Assembly: GCA_011037195.1 (NCBI GenBank)
Contig: JAAEAF010002809.1
Span: forward strand, 89,579 to 153,578
Reading direction: 5' to 3'
From: Triatoma infestans
Lineage: Eukaryota > Arthropoda > Insecta > Hemiptera > Reduviidae
DNA length: 64,000 nt
Positions 34,401 to 44,705 of this stretch are shown here, piece by piece; the first letter of the stretch is position 1; every line of letters begins with the position of its first letter. Position numbers and translations under genes: made by a program. Under the pieces are notes generated by a model. The model was not told the origin of the DNA, searched no databases, and saw nothing but the letters and a program-made list of their open reading frames with translations.

Positions 34401-34850
34401 TTATAGTCCTTTAAAAATAATCTATTCTGTAGAGATATTGATAATGTATTAAATAGTCGTTATAATGTGATATACAGAAATATTAGCAGTCTAAATTCTG
34501 CAGAATACTATTTTAATTTTAATGTTCACATTAACAAACTGAGACTGTTACCACAATTACGGTTAGCCGGCAAGAAAAATTGCAGTATTTATTTAAACAA
34601 ATACAACTATAAATTTGATAGTAGTAACACTTGCAAATTTTGTTGTTTGAATGAAATAGATGATTTAGCCAACTTTATTGCCATTTGCCCAGCATTCAGT
34701 AATTTAAGAAATAAATTTATAAATAAATACATCTCCAATATTGGGAACAAATATGGAAGATTTATTATACTACTAAATTTTTCGGAGCCAGATCACTTAA
34801 ATAAATTAATTGATATTTATCTTTACTGCATTATGCTTTTAAAATAAGGA
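31471..34850 (+). pseudogene. LINE ORF2 pseudogene: endonuclease, reverse transcriptase and C-terminal domain
   Basis: The longest coding remnant here. Endonuclease (about 31555-32330): FGFWNIRG, LDILCFSETWL, GRASGGLIIFL, then GGDFNSHIG in a shifted frame near 31994. RT (32520-33860): NKAAGFDCVPNE, KGRGCRDCVFTLSSVLN, VFAVSVGYRRALDSVNHQKLW, LFSLFTSDIVNFF and LYADDMVLLSPSW. The catalytic F-V-D-Y-R-x-AFD block reads SVGYRRALD, so the first catalytic Asp is Gly; the YADD pair is intact. The C-terminal part (33828-34847) keeps QLRFLKLLLHLPKCTPDAFV and a Cys-rich CKFCC...CP block. At least six stops or frameshifts separate the parts. Endonuclease of the apurinic type is characteristic of most animal LINEs; the exact clade is not resolved. 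Confidence 0.88.
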
Positions 34851-35213
34851 CACTTTTAATTTAAGCTTATTATTTTATTTCATATGATTAGAAACATTTT
34901 TTGTTATATATTTTACTATTGTATTTTCACTTATTTTAATTTTCTTTAATTACTTTTTTTTAATTTAGTTCATATCAAAGGATTCTGATTTCTATTATTA
35001 TCTAAGACTTTGTGTTTTATAGTGTATAGTATGTAGCTTTGTGTCTTATGTTTACTAAATTAGTCTTTTTTTACTTTTTCAATTGTTTTTTGTTTTTTTA
35101 TTTTTATTTATGATTTTTTATTTTATTTTTGTTTTTGTGTACGCATTTGTTCATACGCATAGGCCGACCTCCCTCTGTATGTCAACTGATTAAAGAGATG
35201 TAAATAAATACAT
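34851..35213 (+). mobile_element. 3' UTR and tail of the LINE at 31471
   Basis: T-rich untranslated sequence after the last ORF2 stop, ending in 'gatgtaaataaatacataat', similar to the LINE tails at 782-810 and 60210-60233. The exact end is not fixed. Confidence 0.55.
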
Positions 35214-35253
35214 AATATAACATTATTATTAGTTTTATATATTTTGAGTATAA

Positions 35254-35412
35254 CTGAATTTGCTCGGTGTAAGTCTATGTTATTACACTGTTTGACAAAA
35301 ACATCCCGATGATGGGCGAACGCCCGAAACCGTTCGATGACCACAAAAACAAACAGCTGTCACGGAAAATGTCTCTGATGCTTTCCAGCTCTGCGGAACC
35401 AACCACAACATA
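35254..35412 (+). repeat. Right arm of a long inverted-repeat element (copy 1, half)
   Basis: Matches the right arms at 39029-39156 and 40785-40942: 'aatttgctcggtgtaagtct', 'atgttattacactgtttgac', then a hairpin 'gggcgaacgccc', 'gaaaccg', and an outer end 'tttccagctctgcggaacca'. The left arm is missing; LINE-derived sequence lies immediately upstream. Confidence 0.75.
35302..35339 (+). ncRNA. Hammerhead-ribozyme-like motif (decayed)
   Basis: Reads CATC, CCGATGA, T, GGGCGAACGCCC, GAAA, CCGTTC, GATG. In hammerhead terms: stem I CATC/GATG, a core close to CUGAUGA, stem II GGGC/GCCC, GAAA, a short stem III and a UC cleavage position. The extra T before stem II and the C for U in the core are against activity. 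Four more copies in the other arms vary around the same pattern. Known: hammerheads occur in the terminal repeats of Penelope-like elements. Activity is not claimed. Confidence 0.35.
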
Positions 35413-35994
35413 ATATACCACAGTTTAAGAAAAGTGCATTTTTGTCAGGTGAATTATTAAATTCAAGTGATGTGAAGTTTATAATAAATTGTCGTGTAAT
35501 TAATTCTAAAGAGTTAACATTAGCTTTTTTATGAATAGAAATATGTCAGAAATAGGAAAAATAAAACGATCATTTTGTTAGAACTCAGTTGATTTTTAGC
35601 AATAAAAGGAATCAGAATTTTACAGATATTAACAGCCAATTAATAATACATAAAATTGACTCAAATAGCCAACCACACCCAGGTAAATCTATTTATTTAT
35701 TTATTTACCTTGTGTTGACACATTAACCAGTCTGTTTCATGAGGGCTGGAAAATTCATTTCATTTGACATTTATAATTTCTACTGTTGTTTTCTACGTCC
35801 TTTCAACAGCTGAAAATTGTTTTGGTAAAACCAGTCATCACAGGAGCGTCCATTTTGTTAAAATTGTAAAGATAAATGTTTGAAATTCCATTTCTTATTT
35901 CATGTTTACAATTTAATGATATTATTATTTATTGAAACAATTATTTTTGAATATAAGTTATTACAAAATTGAAACTATATAGTGCTAATATATA
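35413..35994. other. Gene-free stretch
   Basis: No recognised element or coding region. Confidence 0.45.
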
Positions 35995-36240
35995 TTTTAG
36001 GGGCGTACGATTATCAAGCATGAAGATCAACTGTAATAAAACAGAACATATGGTTATAGACTGTGGAAGAGGAAAATGATTTACAGGTGCTAGAGAAAAG
36101 TTGTAAAAAAGTAAAAATATTTAAATATTTGGGATCAATTGTTTGGATGACGGGAGGGATGTGATGAGGAAATAAAGGTGAGGAATTAAAGCAGGCCCGG
36201 AAAGCAGTGAGAAGTACTATAATACAAAATTACACCGGAT
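35995..36240 (+). pseudogene. RTE-like LINE reverse transcriptase fragment
   Basis: Encodes GLRLSSMKINCNKTEHMVID, then in another frame VKIFKYLGSIVWMTGG and EEIKVRN. This is the G-L-x-(I/L)-N-x-x-K-T-x-x-M ... F-x-YLGS-x-x-x-x-x-G-x-x-x-x-E-I block following the YADD motif in RTE-like LINEs. The C-terminal part expected next is not adjacent, but a matching tail lies at 39160-39425, beyond the gypsy fragment and a foldback, in the same strand; the two could be parts of one split element. Confidence 0.65.
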
Positions 36241-36859
36241 CCTCCCTCCACTTATGAGGATTTTTCGTTCCATGTGGATTTCTCTTTTATGTGGGTGAAA
36301 ATCGCATAATAGAACCTGTTATACTGCCACAAAAAGTGAAATTCCTTTTTATCAGGTGATAATCTGCTTGTTTTTTACCTTCTGCAAATTTCTGACAAAA
36401 ATAAATGTTTTGAGTTCTTCTGAATATGTAGCAATGCTTTTTATATTATATATATAAATATTGTAACCAAGTGTGGAGTGGTAGGGGGCATAACAACGGT
36501 CGCCACAGTACGAGAAAAAAAGTTTGATGGAGTGGGGACACTCTGCTACTTGCTCTTATCTAGTACAGTTGTATGTAGTTGTGTATGTATAAAATTATTT
36601 CTATTATTTTATCATAATTACCTAATCAATATTGATAATTTCATATTACCTTGATTTCTTTCTTTCTTTTCTCTGTAAATATATTCTCTTAAAAGTAAAA
36701 GTGAATTCTTGCATGAACTCAGCCCTTCTCACCCTAGCACAGCTGAGGATTTTATTCTATTTATAAGGATTGGTGAGCTATCTTCTATTATCTTTAAAAG
36801 AAAAATACTTTAAAAAATAATTCTGCACACCACAACAGTATTATAAATAGTGAATTGCC
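36241..36859. other. Unassigned stretch before the gypsy pol fragment
   Basis: Contains 'tgtaaccaagtgtggagtgg' at about 36472 and AT-rich sequence to 36850. It could be LTR or leader of the gypsy element, since solo LTR 55768-56162 also starts TGTAAC, but no second copy and no primer-binding site were found. Confidence 0.25.
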
Positions 36860-38290
36860 GGCCTCAAACGACTAACATCGGAGGAAGAAAAGCAGCTTCA
36901 TTATCTTTTGGAAAAGGAAGTTGGAAGTACGGACAGTTCGATCGGAATGACCAGGTTAACTGTCACAATTTCATCAATGTGGGAGGTCATCCCCCAATTA
37001 AACAACGAGCCTAACCTGTCTCTCCGGTACTTCAGGATGAAATAAATAAGGAAGTGGACAGAATGCAGCAGGAGGACATTATTGAACCTTCTCACATCTC
37101 ATGGGCAAGTCCTGTGGTAATGGTTAAAAAGCCAAATGGAAAGTATCGATTTTGCGTCGACTTTCGCAAGATCAATGGTATTACTAAACCGGATGTATTC
37201 CACTACCTAATATGACGTCGCTGCTAGATCAGTTAAGAGCGTACTGTTATCTCTCTAAGATAGATCTAGCCCACGCCTATCATCAAATACCTTTTCTATA
37301 GAATCCAGAGAAATTATAGTATTGGGTCGAGGCCTCTTTCATTTCAAGAGATTACCAGCGACTTTCCAGAGACTGTTTGATTCTATCATAACGCCTGATC
37401 TTGCACCATGTTGCTTTGCCTATCTAGATGATATCGTCATTGCTATAGCAATGTTTGAAGAACATCTTCATTATCTCAGACTAGTTTTGGAAAAACTGCG
37501 ACAAGCTGGATTGAATGCAGAAAAGAGTGAGTTGGTATGCAGCGAAATCCGATACCTAGGGGTCTTAATAAATGAACATGGACTACAAGTAGACCAACAA
37601 AAGATAGAGGCTTTGCTTCAATATCAAGCACCTAAGAATATTCATGAACTGCAGGGACTAATCGGTATGGCGTCTTGGTACCGCAGATTCATACCTAATT
37701 TTGCTGATCCTATCCGACCCATGACTGAATTTCTGAAGAAAGGAAAAACCTTTCATCTGGGATGAAGCCCAAGATAATTCATTAGAGGAAATCAAGAAGA
37801 TCTTAACTTCAGAGCCGGTTTTGGTCAGGCCAGATTTTACTCAGCCATTTGTTCTACAAACTGATGCCAGTTCCACCGGTCTCGGTGCGGTACTCACGCA
37901 ACAACAGGACAACCAGGAAAAAGTGATTGCTTATACAAGTCGAGCACCAACTAAGGGAGAAATTAATTACAGTGTAACCGAGAAGGAATGTCTTGCCGTT
38001 ATTTGGGCGGTGCGCAAATTCAGGCCTTATCCCGAGGGTTATCATTTTACTGTCATTACAGATCATGCCAGTCTAAGATGGCTTAACAATCTCAAGAATC
38101 CAACAGGTAGATTAGCACGTTGGGCACTAGAACTTCAGAGTTACCAATACGATATCGTCTATCGCAAGTGATCAGCACACTCTGTTCCGGCTTTTCTTTC
38201 TTGTCTTCCTGCAGAAGAGTCTCCTCCGGAAGAAGAGATATTTCTTATTAACAACTTCACAGCCATTAATGACATGTTCTTGTGAGAGAT
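36860..38290 (+). pseudogene. Ty3/gypsy pol fragment: reverse transcriptase and RNase H
   Basis: RT: GGHPPIKQRA and PVSPVLQDEINKEVDRMQQ, then IIEPSHISWASPVVMVKKPN, YRFCVDFRKIN, LSKIDLAHAYHQI (first catalytic Asp) and FAYLDDIVIA (YLDD pair, 37421-37432), followed by YLGVLINEHG. RNase H: LQTDASSTGLGAVLTQQ, EKECLAVIWAVRKF and ITDHASLRWL (37821-38171), with catalytic Asp, Glu and Asp kept. These are the hallmarks of Ty3/gypsy pol. Frameshifts at about 37200-37320 and 37765, and a stop at 38171, break it. No protease, gag, integrase or envelope region and no flanking LTR pair were found, so it is a fragment. Confidence 0.92.
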
Positions 38291-38833
38291 TGGGAGAAGC
38301 GGAACTGTTTCCGTAGGCAAACCATACCAACTCCCGCTCACCTAAAAGAAACGCTGGGAAAATCACTTCCCCTGCTAACCTCGACCATCACGAAACCTTT
38401 CCATGAGTGCAGAGCAGGCTGACTCACGATCACCTGGTACCATTATGTAGAGAGAACAAATCTCCTACTGAAAGGCCTAGAATGGTCACTGGCCCGAATA
38501 TATATATATATATATCGCATCTGAAGGTTTCGGGCGTGATCCTTCAATTGGAAGTGCAACTTTGCTGAATGATTTTTTTCAGTATATTTGCACAAAATTT
38601 GAAAGAAGAAGGAAAAGAAGATCAATTTTACAAATTCCCAGCGTAAAAATATACCTTAAAGGTCAGAGTATGTAATTAGTATGTTCAAGTAAAAATGAAG
38701 TCGCATAAACTAATAACGAGCAATAAGGATGATTAGCCGCGTAAAATGAAGCTCGCATAAAAATATACTAGCGGACTTTGTGAACCACAAACTTGGATCA
38801 TTACGCAGAAAGTCTAAAATATTGTAAACGTTG
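38291..38833. other. Gene-free stretch
   Basis: Short (AT)n at about 38498-38514; no coding or transposon motif recognised downstream of the gypsy fragment. Confidence 0.5.
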
Positions 38834-39156
38834 TTGAGATTGGTTCCGTAGAGCAGGAAAGCATCAGAGATATTTTCTGAAATAGCCTGCTTCTTTTTTT
38901 GTGGTCATCGTCCGGTTTCGGACGTTCGCCCATCATGAGGAAGGCTTTTTGTCAAACAGTGTGACAACATAGACTTACACAGAGCAAATTTATAATAGTT
39001 GTAATATTATATAATTTAGTTGTATCAACTAAATTTGCTCTGTGCAAGTCTATGTTATCACATTGTTTGACGAAAAGCATCCTGAAGATGGGCGAATGCC
39101 CGAACCCACAAAAAGAAGCAAGCTATCACGGAAAATATCTCTGATAGCTACTTAGT
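38834..39156. repeat. Long inverted-repeat (foldback) element, copy 2
   Basis: Left arm about 38834-38992, right arm about 39029-39156, separated by ~36 bp. Arms pair through 'catagacttacacagagcaa' and 'ttgctctgtgcaagtctatg', 'gtcaaacagtgtga' and 'tcacattgtttgac', and 'gagatattttctgaaatagc' and 'gctatcacggaaaatatctc'. Each arm carries a hammerhead-like motif (38906-38943 minus; 39078-39115 plus). The right arm ends short of the 'gctttccagctctgcgg' terminus seen at 35390 and 40915. Confidence 0.85.
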
Positions 39157-39159
39157 TAA

Positions 39160-39425
39160 CATAGTGGAAATCGATTATTAGAGGCCTTGCTTTTAAAAGA
39201 CCAGGTTGCTGGGATGGATAATGTGAGGAATGAGGACGTGAGAATGGAAATGGATGTTTAAGTAACTATGAAGGAATGATTGACGAAGAGAAAGCTTACA
39301 TGTTTCTACGGGTACTAACAGGAGAATGGCTTGCGGGAAGTGGCCAAAGAAAGTGAAGAAATGAAAGCCTTTAAGGAAGAGAAGGGTGGGAAGACCAGCG
39401 AAAAGTGGGCAGGGGAATATTGGCG
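39160..39425 (+). pseudogene. RTE-like LINE C-terminal fragment
   Basis: Frames give DNVRNEDVRMEMDV, KLTCFYGY, a stop, QENGLREVAKESEEMKAF, and in another frame KKVKK...KPLRKRRVGRPAKSG. This is the N-E-x-V-x-x-R-M ... R-K-L-x-x-x-GH ... K-R-x-GRP-x-x-x-W tail of RTE-like LINEs, as at 6450 (minus), 12390 and 17100. Non-functional. Confidence 0.6.
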
Positions 39426-39434
39426 AGGTTTATG

Positions 39435-39650
39435 ATAGTACATAAATATTTCAATAGAATGCTCGGTCGCTTTTATGGTGGTCGAACATTGAATTCCCCC
39501 CTTTTTTTGGTTTTGCTAGGGATAAGTAGGCAGATCTTGACTGCCAAAGGGTGTAATGTTGAAGTAGTCGTGGTAAGGAGATGCTGCTACGTCTGCTGTG
39601 TCGTCTTAGGTGACCTATGTCTATTTGTACAAGATCGATGAATTGAATCA
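39435..39650 (+). repeat. Diverged copy of a family A internal block
   Basis: Shares 'cgcttttatggtggtcgaac', 'ttggttttgctagggataag', 'aggcagatcttgac' and 'ggtgtaatgttgaagtagt' with 26750-26900 and 45420-45540. The open frame 39405-39641 lies within it and is not a gene. Confidence 0.6.
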
Positions 39651-40601
39651 TGTGTGTGTAGATCAATTCTTCAATCCTCTCATTCGGCTAGAAAAATCAA
39701 TTACACATTGCAGTAATTGAATGTTGTGAGAGTGTTACACACACTTTTTTTCGTGTTTGTTTAATTTTTGCTTTTAATTAATTCGCATTAATTTTGTGTT
39801 AATAAAATTTTAATATTATTTTTTCCCTCTCTTATTTTATTAAAACACAATACCAACTTATAATAATTCTGTGGAAGTGTCTGTGTGTTTTTTTTTTTAT
39901 TGTTTTTCTAAAAGTTTAATCTAATAATAATAATAAAAATAGAACTAAAGAGAACGAGACAATAAAAAATTTAATATTAGCATTTTTTTTTAGCATTCAT
40001 ATTGTTTGAAATTAATTACGTCCCATTTTGTATTTCATCTCGCTTTTTTAACTAGTTCTAAATAAAACATTCTAATTTATTTATTTGACGATAAAACTTT
40101 TTAATAAACACTATTTTTTTTATTTTCCGCTCCAATTACCGTCTCGTATTAAATTAAATCACGCCGGTTTGTTGCCAAATCATATGTGAAATTTCCTTGT
40201 CGATTAGCTTCTAATTAAATGAACTTAAGAGAATCAGTCGGAAGGCTACTAATTGATTGCTGGATCAAGGTCGACATTTGCTAATTATTTTAATAGTCTG
40301 AATTACCTAACTACCATTTGATACAAATAGCCTTTTGTTTAATTTTTATTAATGTAATGGTGATTTCGAAGAGTGTATTGGTGCCTTTAATTTGATCAAG
40401 GATTAATCCGATTTTTTTTTTCCTATAAATAAATTGCATTTTTACCTTTTAACTCTAAAACGTTTAATCTATTTTAAAACGATGTGGTGTGGGATACTCA
40501 CACGCCTTTTTCTTACGCAGTTTACATAGTATTTATTTACTCGGATATTATTTAGTTAGAAATAATTCCCGATGTTTTTATATTATTATTTATAGTATTC
40601 A
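39651..40601. other. Gene-free AT-rich stretch
   Basis: No gene recognised. At about 40483-40517 there is a family A end-like sequence ('ggtgtgggatactcacacgc', 'ctttttcttacgc') without the rest of the repeat. Confidence 0.45.
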
Positions 40602-40942
40602 CTATCAGGAATAATTTCCGTGATAGCCTGTTGCTTTTTGTGGTCATCGACTTGTTTCGGGCGTTCGCCTATCATTAGGATGTTTTTCATCGAACAGTGT
40701 GATAATTTAGGCTTGCACGGGACAAATTTAGTTGATACACTCTGAGTAAGTCTATGTTGACTTACATCTCCGTGTAAGTCTAATTTATTCTGTGCAAGTC
40801 TATGTTATCACATTGCTTGACAAAAAAAAAATACATCCTAATGATAGGCGAACGGCCGAAACCGACCCATGACCACAAAAAGCAGCAGGCTATCATGGAA
40901 AATGTCTCTGTTGCTTTCCAGCTCTGCGGAACCAACCACAAA
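40602..40942. repeat. Long inverted-repeat (foldback) element, copy 3
   Basis: Left arm starts 'atcaggaataatttccgtga' (40602), right arm ends 'ccagctctgcggaaccaacc'. Arms pair as in copy 2, through 'cgttcgcctatcattaggat' and 'atcctaatgataggcgaacg'. The middle (about 40720-40790) has extra partial 'aagtctatgttgacttac' repeats. Hammerhead-like motifs lie at 40645-40682 (minus) and 40834-40871 (plus). The open frame 40802-41038 is not a gene. Confidence 0.83.
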
Positions 40943-41869
40943 ACAAGTTTTCACTATATTTATTTTTGTATTATTCAGTATACAGTAGTTGTCAAAGGCG
41001 AATACCTATCCAACCAATCATATACATATTATATTTGAAGTAAGAATGTGATTATATCTTTGTTTATTCGATGTAAAAAAAAAAAAAAAGTAAAAAAGAT
41101 TCAGTCCCCTAACTATAAGATGACACTATCTATAGTGCGCAATAGGCCACTGTAAACCTTCATTTCAACCCTCGCTTTTGCCAAGAGTGTGCTATCATAC
41201 AGACACTCCCCTAAAATAGAGATGATTTCATTCAGAAGTGGTATACATCCCCTCCCTTTCAATCAACAACCCTCTTGTATCTTCTGCTCATGGCTATGCA
41301 CGCATAAAACATTGTGCAATTTTCCATGCACTCTCCTTACGTTGTTGACAATTCAATTGTGCCTTCAATCGAGCAAAAAAAAAAAGCAATCCAGCTTGGA
41401 AGAAGGATATAATAGGGATAAGGAAAACCTGTTCTTAGCTGTCCTTAAAGTTTTGATTGCTTAAAATTACAATTATATTGAATTTTTTTTGTGTGGGGTT
41501 TGTTTTAAAATGTATAAAAAAAATCAAATTACTTGGGAAGTTTGTGATGGCAAGTATGTAGCGATAGATAGTTAGGAACTGGTATGGAGGGCAAAAGGGA
41601 TTTAAAAAAGAAAAAGAAAAACAAGTGAAAATCCTGACACATCAGATATAGGGTGATGTTAAAAGAGAAAATAGTAGAGTTTACTGAGCTGAAATTTGTT
41701 TCGATCCAGCTGTCAATCAGTAGAAATAGGGTGTACTTGTGTGGCACCCTGCCTTAGGGATTACAAACATGGGATTTCCTGTTAAATTGTCTTCTTTTTT
41801 TTTCTTTTTTTTACTGGTATTTTATCTTACACACAATAATTCAAATCATACTATTCTTTAAACCACAAT
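40943..41869. other. Gene-free stretch
   Basis: A tracts at 41075-41089 and 41375-41386. The open frame 41189-41464 shows no domain. Nothing recognised. Confidence 0.45.
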
Positions 41870-42420
41870 TTTTCTAACAGTATGCTATTCGACAATACTA
41901 TTACGTACTCTCTGTCTGGCTGTCAGTCACTACCGCTAATGTTGCTCGCATTTAATATGACAACGACTGACCAGACTTCTTTGTAACTTGCCATTCAAAT
42001 AAAACTTCTAACTAAATATCTACCGGCTTTATTTCAAGCAGATTTAGGTTTACAATATGGGGATGCTGTGTAATTTTAAACTTAAATTTTAGTATACACT
42101 TCAATCATTTAAATCAGATTAGGGACGATTAAAATGTATTGCCAAAGTTCCTAGAAGTATCTATCGTTTAGCGGGGATCCGAATAAGTGGTTGATTTTTT
42201 TTTTCTTTACTTCCTCTGGGCGTATTGGCATATTCAGAAATGGCATATTCTAAGGACTACAGAATACGAAAAAATGCTTTTAGCGAATGGTCTGAATGGT
42301 CTGTTATGTTTGAACGAAATATCTCAAAAACAAGATGAAGCCCAAACTTGATTTCAACAAAAACGGTGTCGGACACTCACAGGACTTTCTTTTATTCCTG
42401 TTAATACGATTACGTAGAAA
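41870..42420 (+). repeat. Long repeat, inverted partner of 46950-47420, with a family A end
   Basis: 41905-42190 is closely similar to the complement of 47125-47410: 'gctaatgttgctcgcattta', 'gccattcaaataaaacttct', 'ttaaacttaaattttagtat' and 'gggacgattaaaatg'. The following 42230-42345 carries family A blocks ('gaacgaaatatctcaaaaac'), and 42364-42400 has a family A end ('cggtgtcggacactcacagg', 'actttctttta'). Confidence 0.75.
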
Positions 42421-42669
42421 ATTGCGCTAACATAAGTATAGTGGTAGTGGGGAGACAAGTACCAATCTACCAATCCAGACGGGAGAAAGAGAAAATGAAG
42501 AAAAGAATCATTGTAGCTTAGAAGAGCGCATTAATAACATTGAACTAACCCAAATAAAATTTGAAATTCACGTCACAAATTTCGTATAACTGTCTAAAAA
42601 TCAATCAATGGCAGGACCATAACATTTTATTGGAATGATACTTCAGAGGGAAACGCAGGGCTTTTTTAA
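42421..42669. other. Repeat-derived spacer
   Basis: The 42510-42590 part resembles 21480-21560. No coding region. Confidence 0.5.
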
Positions 42670-43834
42670 AATTTGAAAATTTTTTATTTTCCGTCCAATA
42701 TATATTTACATATTTACAATAAATTAGAGTGCCAGAAAAGGATCTATAACTCTTAACAGAAATTCAGAACAAAAGAGCTTAAGCAGGGCTATTCCAATAT
42801 TAGTTAAAGGACGAACAAAAAACCTAATACAAAAATAAGATTAAAAGAGAATTTTAAATAAAAACTAAGCTACTTAAGATACACTTAATTCTTTTATGTT
42901 TTGTAATGAATATTTTACATTATACACACCTATATTTTTAATTAAATCATTGTTACTTATTTCTGAGTTTAAGAAAAATCTTTCTGTCGTTTGTTTTATG
43001 ACATACTTAATCTATGGAGTTCATGGAGGGAACTAATCGGTGTGTGCTTAGGAGAGTCTGTAGCGAATCTCAGAAACTTATTTTGGATTCTTTGAAGTTT
43101 TAGCATATTGGTTGGACATGTAAGGTTCCACGCTGCAGAGGCATAAGTTAAGACAGATCTCACAACTACTATGTATCATAAGATTTTATTATTTGTACTC
43201 AGCATGGAATGTCTATTTAAAAGTGGGAAAAATGAGACTACTAATCCTTTACAATGGTGTGCTGAGTAAACGTTAAAGATCTGTCTATCACCAAGCCAAG
43301 ATACTTTACATTTGTGGACCAGTCTATATAGTGATCATTAATTTTCAATTTATGTTGTATTATCGGCCTCCTTTTGGTGTATAAAATACTTTTGAGTTTT
43401 ATTCTCGCTTACTTTTATTTTCCAACGATGGAAATATTTATATATTCTATTAACATTTTTTGTTAATCTATTTACTATTATGTCTATCCGCCACGATGAA
43501 GCGTAAATAGTAGTATAGTCAGCAAATAACATCTAGGCTAATGCCCTCTTTTTGTGGAATATCATTTATAAAAATCGCAATGTTGGAGAAATTATTGAGC
43601 CCTGAGGGACGTCAGCAGAGAGGTATCTACGCTGAGAACTATCGTTACCTATTTGAACTTTGAATGACCTATTATGTAGATATAAATATATTAATTTTAT
43701 TAAGAAAACTGGAAAACCGTAAACTATTAGCTTGTAAAACAGGCTGTTATACCAGACAGTATCGAATGCTTTCTCTATGTCTAATAAAACCATTCCGGTG
43801 TGTTTTTTCTTGTTGAAATTATTAGTCAGATGAT
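42670..43834 (-). pseudogene. Jockey-like LINE, 3' part (RT domains, C-terminus, 3' UTR)
   Basis: Minus strand: HTGMVLLDIEKAFDTVWYNS (catalytic Asp in the L-D-I-x-K-AFD block), YLHNRSFKVQIG, ADVPQGSIISPTL, then FADYTTIYASSW and WKIKVSENKTQ. The YADD-type block reads FADYT, so one catalytic Asp is Tyr. Further on (43200-43010) shifted frames give VLTYASAAWNLTCPTNMLKL and IQNKFLRFATDSPKHTPISS, the post-RT block. The region 43000-42670 looks like 3' UTR. The upstream part continues at 44321-44705; the two are separated by a nested insertion. Frameshifts make it inactive. Confidence 0.85.
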
Positions 43835-44320
43835 TATTCTGTTTATATCTTAGTGATATTGTAGACTTCTTTAGATCAAATGGAGCCGAAGGTATTTATT
43901 TCAATAAAGATAAAGATTTATTATTGCTTTTATATCCGGACGATCTCGCGATAACAGCTTACTCATGGAAAGATGTACAGTTTAAGTTAGTTTAAGTTAA
44001 GTAGAATGGGCTATCTGTGAATATAGAAAAAACAATTGTAGTCCCTTTTCAAAAGTCTGGAAGGTTTAAAAATTTAACAATGTATCTCTCCCAGTTTCTC
44101 ACTCTTTTACATATTTAGGGGTTCCTCTTTCGTCATCAGGTAAATTCGCCAGGGCAGCCGATCATTTCCGAATTAAAAGTATGTTGCAATTTCTAAAGTA
44201 CTCAAAATTCTATCTTATTATAAGTGTGACGTATGGCGAGCTAAAACTCTTTTATTCAAGTCGATGGTAAAGATTATATAATCTTAACAAATAAATAAAT
44301 ATTCAATATTCAATTATTAT
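43835..44320 (+). mobile_element. 486-bp 5'-truncated LINE inserted into the minus-strand Jockey LINE
   Basis: Plus strand: FISDIVDFF near 43847, DKDLLLLLYPDDLAITAYSW (LYADD block as LYPDD), LSVNIEKTIVVPFQKSG, with a stop and frameshift, then a short C-terminal part and an (AAAT)-like tail (44288-44310). It is flanked by 'tcagatgat' at 43826-43834 and 44321-44329, a 9-bp target duplication. The protein resembles that of the LINE at 31471 (there LYADDMVLLSPSW ... LTVNTNKT). Much of the C-terminal domain is missing, so besides 5' truncation it has an internal or 3' deletion. Confidence 0.85.
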
Positions 44321-44705
44321 TCAGATGATCGGTCAGTCTAGTCAGTTGGACTATTGTTGAGTGGTTTGGTCTAAAACCGAATTGTTCATTAATTAATTAC
44401 CTGTTTTTCAATTAAATGTTGTTTAGTATAATTTTTTCAGCAACTTTACTGAATGAATTTAGAAGGCTGATTGGTCAGTAATTAATTTGTTCAGTGTGGG
44501 TCTTTTCCGGGTTTCGGGAATACTATTACTTTGGCATGTTTCCATTGTTTTGGGAAGTACTGTAATGATATTATAGTATTTATGAAGTAGATGAGATATA
44601 CTTGGGCTTTCCTTGGTAGGTTTTCCAGTATTTTATTATTTATTTTATCGGGACCAGAGACTTTTCTGTTTTTTAAGGATTTAATAATTAGTTTTAACTG
44701 ATGGG
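44321..44705 (-). pseudogene. Jockey-like LINE, 5' part of RT (continues at 43834)
   Basis: Minus strand: LKLIIKSLKNRKVSGPDKIN, NNKILENLPRKAQVYLIYFI, QYFPKQWKHAKVIVFPKPGK, and in shifted frames SKVAEKIIL, NEQFGFRPNHSTIVQL and LTRLTDHL. These are the N-terminal RT blocks (K-x-x-K-x-x-G-x-D-x-I, P-x-x-W-K-x-A-x-V-x-x-x-x-K-P-GK-D, Q-FGFR-x-x-H-S-T). Translation across the excised insertion is continuous in the same frame. The 5' limit near 44705 abuts family A; the endonuclease and ORF1 are missing. Confidence 0.85.

Noticed and set aside
36472..36850. 5' LTR of the gypsy element
   Set aside because: Starts TGTAAC like the solo LTR, but no matching 3' copy, no clear end and no primer-binding site.
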